NCBI GenBank assembly: GCA_964356135.1
Contig: CAYHGV010000067.1
Span: 1 to 16,363 of the forward strand
Length of the DNA: 16,363 bases
Source of the DNA: CAYHGV01 sp964356135
GTDB lineage: Bacteria > Hydrothermota > Tepidihabitantia > CAYHGV01
Direction: 5' to 3'
Below the pieces are notes generated by a model. That model did not search any database. It saw nothing but the letters and a program-made list of their open reading frames with translations, and was not told the DNA's origin. Below are positions 13,379-16,363 of this stretch, in pieces; positions within the stretch are counted from its first letter, which is position 1; the number at the start of each line of letters is the position of its first letter. The position numbers were made by a program, and so were the translations under genes.

Positions 13379-14497
13379 ATGACTAAGAAGAGTGCAGGTC
13401 TTATGATGATAGTCTTGTTATGCATGTTCAGCTCCTCTGCTTACAGCGATTTCACTTGTGCCTCCCATTTTATCGATATTCCCACCGCTTATGTTATGCC
13501 GCACAATAGTATCAAGGGAACATTTGCCGGCTCATTCGCTTTGCAACATTTGACGCCCCCACTCGACCCGACATCTGAGCTCGATTTCGGTCTCAACTAC
13601 GGATTGAACAATAAGTGGGAGTTCGGCTTGAATGTCTATACCTATAAGGACATCGCATTGGACATCGCCTACCAGATTCGCCCGGAAACCGAGCGCTGGC
13701 CCGCAGTGGTGGTCGGAGTTCGGGATCTCACCTATGAACGACATATCTCCGGGGTGGGCGGCGGCTACGATTTTCAAGGTTTACCCAATGTCTGGGGCTA
13801 TGATAAATATTATTATACGCAACAAGGGCTTTGTCCTTCGGAAAATTTTTCGTTCTACAGCGTCCTCTCGAAAAATGTCTTTTCAAATTTCAAAGTGCAT
13901 TTCGGCTTAGGCCGCGGTCGATTCGTCGGCTATGGGCCCAACAGCAGCTATTTGAATTCCGACATATTCTGGGGCCAGTTCGGTCCGAAGCACGACTGGG
14001 CAATCGGCTGGTTCGGTGCGCTCGAATATTTCCAGGGCGACTGGTTCAGTGTTGGAATGGAACAGGATGGCAGAGACCTGAACGTCGGTCTGAAGTACCG
14101 CTATGAGATGTTCACTTTCAATGTTGCGATCACCAAGATCGAATCCTGGTTTTGGGGTTATGGCCATTACACCCACCGCATGGCTTTTGGTTTAGCGATG
14201 CAGTATCCGCCGCCTGAGCAGGCAGTCGTAGCAACCGGCATTATCAGCGGTAAAGTCTTTGATGAAGCAACCAGCGCTCCGTTGGGAGCGGTGCTGCGGG
14301 TGCTGGGAACCCGTTTGCCTGAGGTTAAAAGCAACCCTTTAACCGGAGCGTTTGAGATTACCAATGTTCCTTCCGGTGCGGTCCGGTTGTTGGTGGTGCG
14401 TCCGGGTTATGGAACAAGGCAGTTCCAGTTTCTCCTCCGGCCCAATTCCCGCTACTCGGCAAGTCTGCCGTTACGGCTGTCACCAACCGGTCTCTAA
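13379..14497 (+). CDS. Outer-membrane beta-barrel protein (YjbH-like) with C-terminal carboxypeptidase-regulatory-like domain
   Basis: A 372-residue exported protein. The signal peptide covers about residues 1-23 (MTKKS, hydrophobic core, cleavage near AYS-DF). Residues about 30-285 alternate aromatic and glycine-rich strands (LDFGLNYGLNNKWEFGLNVY, VHFGLGRGRFVGYG, FNVAITKIESWFWGYGHY), typical of an outer-membrane beta-barrel; the early 'IDIPTAYVMPHNS' recalls YjbH-type exopolysaccharide proteins. Residues about 288-365 (ISGKVFDEATSAPLGAVLRV, then TGAFEITNVPSGAVRLLV and RPGYGTRQ) are a carboxypeptidase-regulatory-like beta-sandwich, probably periplasmic. A strong Shine-Dalgarno fixes the start. 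The following NusG-like gene and epimerase suggest a role in surface polysaccharide export or anchoring. The YjbH assignment is tentative; the barrel call is firmer. Confidence 0.75.
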   Translation: MTKKSAGLMMIVLLCMFSSSAYSDFTCASHFIDIPTAYVMPHNSIKGTFAGSFALQHLTPPLDPTSELDFGLNYGLNNKWEFGLNVYTYKDIALDIAYQIRPETERWPAVVVGVRDLTYERHISGVGGGYDFQGLPNVWGYDKYYYTQQGLCPSENFSFYSVLSKNVFSNFKVHFGLGRGRFVGYGPNSSYLNSDIFWGQFGPKHDWAIGWFGALEYFQGDWFSVGMEQDGRDLNVGLKYRYEMFTFNVAITKIESWFWGYGHYTHRMAFGLAMQYPPPEQAVVATGIISGKVFDEATSAPLGAVLRVLGTRLPEVKSNPLTGAFEITNVPSGAVRLLVVRPGYGTRQFQFLLRPNSRYSASLPLRLSPTGL

Positions 14498-14601
14498 TGA
14501 TTGCGCGGATATTCAAAACCATCTTTATTCGTAATTAAATAGACCTGCATTCGTTCAATTCGCTATCATTCGGTTAATTCGCAACTCCAAAAGAGGCGAT
14601 C

Positions 14602-14608
14602 GGAGGGG
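14602..14608 (+). promoter_or_regulatory. Shine-Dalgarno site that fixes the start at 14617
   Basis: GGAGGGG lies eight nt before ATG 14617. The in-frame GTG at 14608 overlaps this site and is therefore unlikely as the start. The gap 14498-14601 holds only a weak 'CATTCGTTCAATTCG' phrase and no clear promoter. Confidence 0.7.
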
Positions 14609-14616
14609 TGAGGGAG

Positions 14617-15132
14617 ATGGTCAAGCCCTCCGCTAATGGCGGCAAGTGGTTTGCAGCTTATACCCGTTGTCACCACGAAGAAAAAGTCGTCAAGTTTTTA
14701 AATTTTCATAAGTTTTCCACCCTCCTTCCCAAACGGAAACTCTACAGCCGGCGTCGAGATCGTCGCAAGATGATAGAACTGCCGGTCTTTCCCGGGTATG
14801 CTTTTGTTGAGCTGCCGCCCGGGCCTCAAGCTATCACCGAAGTGTTGAAAACTCCGGGTGTGGTCTACATTGTCGGCAGGAGCAGTCCGATACCGATTCC
14901 GGAAGATGAGATCAATACGATAAAGATTATGGTTGCGGCAAGCTGCGACATGACGCCTTGCGACTATTTTCAGAGCGGCGAACGGGTGAGGGTAGTGTCC
15001 GGACCCTTAACCGATGCGGTCGGCTATATTACCGAGACGGTTTCCGATAAACGGATGCTGGTTGTCTCGATCGATATTTTAGGTCGGAGCGTCACCACCC
15101 GGCTCTACGACTACGAAGTAGCAAAAATCTAA
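14617..15132 (+). CDS. NusG-family specialised transcription elongation factor (RfaH/UpxY/LoaP-like)
   Basis: A 171-residue protein with an N-terminal NGN domain (KWFAAYTRCHHEEKVVKFL, then LPVFPGYAFVEL near residue 60 and TPGVVYIVGR near 85) and a C-terminal KOW domain (GERVRVVSGPLTDAVGYI, then MLVVSIDILGRSV). Such paralogues bind RNA polymerase and let it read long operons, most often those for capsule, lipopolysaccharide or exopolysaccharide. The extended basic loop 'KRKLYSRRRDRRK' is typical of paralogues rather than housekeeping NusG, and no secE or ribosomal-protein genes adjoin. The position just before an epimerase gene fits the head of a polysaccharide operon. ATG 14617 is preferred on its Shine-Dalgarno. 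Confidence 0.87.
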   Translation: MVKPSANGGKWFAAYTRCHHEEKVVKFLNFHKFSTLLPKRKLYSRRRDRRKMIELPVFPGYAFVELPPGPQAITEVLKTPGVVYIVGRSSPIPIPEDEINTIKIMVAASCDMTPCDYFQSGERVRVVSGPLTDAVGYITETVSDKRMLVVSIDILGRSVTTRLYDYEVAKI

Positions 15133-15423
15133 GCCTTTACCTTTCATTTTTACTTTTAACCATTTAACCATTTAGTTTTTTTCCCTTTGTGCTCTTTGTG
15201 TCCGCCACGGTTCTTGGCGGATTTGTGGTTCAATCTTTTATCTTCTAACTATTCAACCATCTAACTGTGTGCTTTATCTTTGTGGTCTTTGTGTCCGCCA
15301 CGGTTCTTGGCGGATTTGTGGTTCAAATTGAATTCATTCGTTCTGGTGTTATTTAACCAATTACCAATTAACAATTAACTCTTTTATTTCGACCATTTAA
15401 CTTTTTAACTATTTAACCACATT
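15133..15423 (+). repeat. 291-nt phrase tract upstream of the ArsR-fold gene, with a 40-nt hairpin-bearing direct repeat
   Basis: No gene is seen. Phrases alternate: TTAACCATTTAACC, a CTTTGTG phrase, 'ATTCAACCATCTAAC', a CTTTGTG phrase, then several TTTAACC variants up to the next ATG. The segments 15194-15233 and 15287-15326 are identical over 40 nt (period 93). Each holds a perfect hairpin, TCCGCCA (15201-15207) with TGGCGGA (15215-15221), and likewise 15294-15300 with 15308-15314, set within a phrase of the TTTGTG...TTTGTGGTT type. Confidence 0.85.
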
Positions 15424-15720
15424 ATGTCTGGTGATCACTTTCTCCAGGTTCTGCGGGCGGCAGGCAGTAAGACCCGGCTTGCCATCCTCCACCTGCTCAT
15501 CAATATCGGCGAGATGTCGGTGGGTGAAATCAGCGAAGCGCTCAACAAGCGCCCCAGTACCATCTCCCGGCATCTGGCGATGCTCAAGCAGGCTAATCTC
15601 CTGACCAGCCGGGAAAAGAAAAAATTCGTCTATTACCGGATCGCCGAAACCGAACTCACCGCACCGGTTTTGATGCTCTTAAATATGATTAAGGAAAAAC
15701 CCGAAATTCCCACCACTTAA
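15424..15720 (+). CDS. ArsR-family winged-helix transcriptional regulator
   Basis: A 98-residue DNA-binding protein. The fold is clear: AAGSKTRLAILHLLINIG (helices 1-2), then the helix-turn-helix MSVGEISEALNKRPSTISRHLAMLKQANLL at about 32-61, then the wing REKKKFVYYRI. The ELCxCD metal-binding motif of ArsR/SmtB sensors is absent (EMSVGEI here), so metal sensing through that site is unlikely; the effector is unknown. No Shine-Dalgarno is present; the repeat phrase TATTTAACCACATT runs directly up to the ATG. The next gene begins four nt after its stop, so the two are probably cotranscribed. It may control the surrounding surface-polysaccharide genes, but no matching operator can be proven from sequence alone. 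Confidence 0.87.
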   Translation: MSGDHFLQVLRAAGSKTRLAILHLLINIGEMSVGEISEALNKRPSTISRHLAMLKQANLLTSREKKKFVYYRIAETELTAPVLMLLNMIKEKPEIPTT

Positions 15721-15724
15721 ACCA

Positions 15725-16123
15725 ATGATCAAATCCTTCAAAGATTTAACCGTTTGGCAAGTAGCTCACGAATTATCAAGGGATATTGCTACTAATCTGG
15801 TGCGTTCGTTCCCAAAAGAAGAAAAATACCGACTCAGCGATCAAATCATTCGTTCATCCCGGTCAGTACCTTCACAGATAGCAGAAGGGTTTGGTAAATC
15901 ATCATTTAAGGAAAAGTACCATTTTTATGAAATAGCTGCTACTTCAAACAATGAGACTGAAAATCATTTGCTCGAAGCCCAAACCAATGGTTTTATAGAC
16001 GACAAGACTTATCGTCATTATCTCAATCGTATCATACGTATTCGCATCCTGTTATCCCGTCTTATGCGATCTGTTTCATCATTAGGAACCGCCCGAAGGG
16101 CAAAACCCGTTCATCAAAGATGA
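15725..16123 (+). CDS. Four-helix-bundle protein (23S rRNA intervening-sequence protein family)
   Basis: A 132-residue member of the family first noted in 23S rRNA intervening sequences and now known as stand-alone genes in many genomes; function unknown. Family signatures: SFKDLTVWQVAHELSRDI at 4-21, FPKEEKYRLSDQIIRSSRSV near 29-48, then IAEGFGKSSFKEKYHFYEIA and 'NETENHLLEA'. Length is near the norm of about 120. The last 12 or so residues (LGTARRAKPVHQR) are unlike the family and are encoded by DNA with two short hairpins (16091-16101 and 16109-16125), so the natural end may have been altered by insertion. No rRNA gene is near. Its stop overlaps the next ATG as ATGA. Confidence 0.85.
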   Translation: MIKSFKDLTVWQVAHELSRDIATNLVRSFPKEEKYRLSDQIIRSSRSVPSQIAEGFGKSSFKEKYHFYEIAATSNNETENHLLEAQTNGFIDDKTYRHYLNRIIRIRILLSRLMRSVSSLGTARRAKPVHQR

Positions 16124-16125
16124 AC
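16109..16125. repeat. Hairpin enclosing the epimerase start codon
   Basis: GTTCATC-AAA-GATGAAC is a perfect 7-bp stem with a 3-nt loop. The start codon ATG 16120-16122 and the upstream stop TGA 16121-16123 lie in its right arm. GCCC-GAA-GGGC (16091-16101) and GTTGC-GCA-GCAAC (16151-16163) flank it. Confidence 0.55.
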
Positions 16126-16363
16126 CATTCCCGCTCGGAGAGCCAGTCCGGTTGCGCAGCAACCCCTACGCTCGTTCTCGTCACCGGTGGTGCCGGATTC
16201 ATCGGCTGCAATCTTGTCCGACGATTGCTTGCGTTAGGCAATCGCGTCCGGGTTTTCGACAACTTCTCGACCGGCAAGCGCGAAAACATCCAGGCAATCC
16301 TGAACGAACTAAACGCAATTAACGCAATAAACGCAATAAACCCAATGAACCCGTCATCATTTA
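16120..16363 (+). CDS. NAD-dependent epimerase/dehydratase (nucleotide-sugar, GalE-like), 3' end outside the window
   Basis: Only the first 81 codons are present. The Rossmann signature of extended short-chain dehydrogenases is clear: LVLVTGGAGFIGCNLVRRLL at 18-37, then VRVFDNFSTGKRENI near 44-58, as in UDP-glucose 4-epimerases and related UDP-sugar enzymes. It probably supplies an activated sugar for surface polysaccharide. Two oddities: an N-terminal extension of about 16 residues before the first beta-strand, encoded partly by a short hairpin, and from residue 62 a run of Asn-Ala-Ile triplets from a 9-nt tandem repeat where homologues have a short variable loop. The frame remains open to the window end. 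The ATG overlaps the preceding stop; no other in-frame ATG precedes the Rossmann motif. Confidence 0.85.
   Translation, partial: MNHSRSESQSGCAATPTLVLVTGGAGFIGCNLVRRLLALGNRVRVFDNFSTGKRENIQAILNELNAINAINAINPMNPSSF
16303..16356 (+). repeat. 9-nt tandem repeat inside the epimerase gene
   Basis: Six successive 9-nt units from 16303: AACGAACTA, AACGCAATT, AACGCAATA, AACGCAATA, AACCCAATG, AACCCGTCA. They translate as N-x-x triplets and keep the frame. The window ends soon after, so the full extent is unknown. Confidence 0.8.

Noticed and set aside
15725..16123. rRNA intervening sequence context for the four-helix-bundle gene
   Set aside because: No 23S rRNA sequence flanks it; this is a stand-alone family member.
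1..16363. Assembly artefact as the cause of all spacer repeats
   Set aside because: Copies carry many independent differences, distinct hairpins and differing phrase order, unlike duplicated reads; single tandem duplications such as 7027-7289 still deserve long-read confirmation.

Overview
The window reads as chromosomal DNA of an uncultivated bacterium, probably an anaerobe. All recognisable genes lie on the + strand. The 2-oxoacid:ferredoxin oxidoreductase, the secreted DUF2330-like protein, the exopolysaccharide-type locus and the spacer sequences recall candidate division WOR-3 (Stahlbacteria) or a related lineage. That placement is from memory of the style and is low confidence. Coding DNA is GC-rich and ordinary; most spacers are long, pyrimidine-rich on the + strand, and built from a small set of recurring phrases.

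Layout. (1) 1-474: phrase tract containing a 136-nt direct repeat, ending in a strong promoter that abuts purM. (2) 475-4657: purM, a cupin, a secreted DUF2330-like protein and purF. (3) 4658-5074: phrase tract ending in a promoter that abuts ptb. (4) 5075-12596: ptb, fabH, porG, a nested PorD/GltD-like fusion, porA and porB. Together these would turn 2-oxoacids into acyl-CoA plus reduced ferredoxin, pass electrons to a flavin/NAD(P) module, and send acyl-CoA either to acyl-phosphate (Ptb) or to fatty-acid initiation (FabH). (5) 12597-13378: a 340-nt pyrimidine tract, a twin operator-like site, two promoters and a possible 36-codon leader ORF. (6) 13379-16363: outer-membrane beta-barrel protein, NusG-like specialised elongation factor, ArsR-fold regulator, four-helix-bundle protein and the start of a nucleotide-sugar epimerase, which looks like the head of a surface-polysaccharide locus.

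The most unusual content is the spacer DNA. About eight phrases, several with an internal 9-nt period, recur in nearly the same order and orientation in at least eight gaps across 15 kb. Some carry extra perfect hairpins set into the middle of a phrase. Related repeats appear in frame inside two genes. In the ptb-porB cluster the tracts sit between stop and start codons that both read ATGA, one junction has an 8-nt match at its two edges, and an unbroken chain of overlapping open frames bridges every gap. No rRNA, tRNA, CRISPR array or transposase gene was seen.
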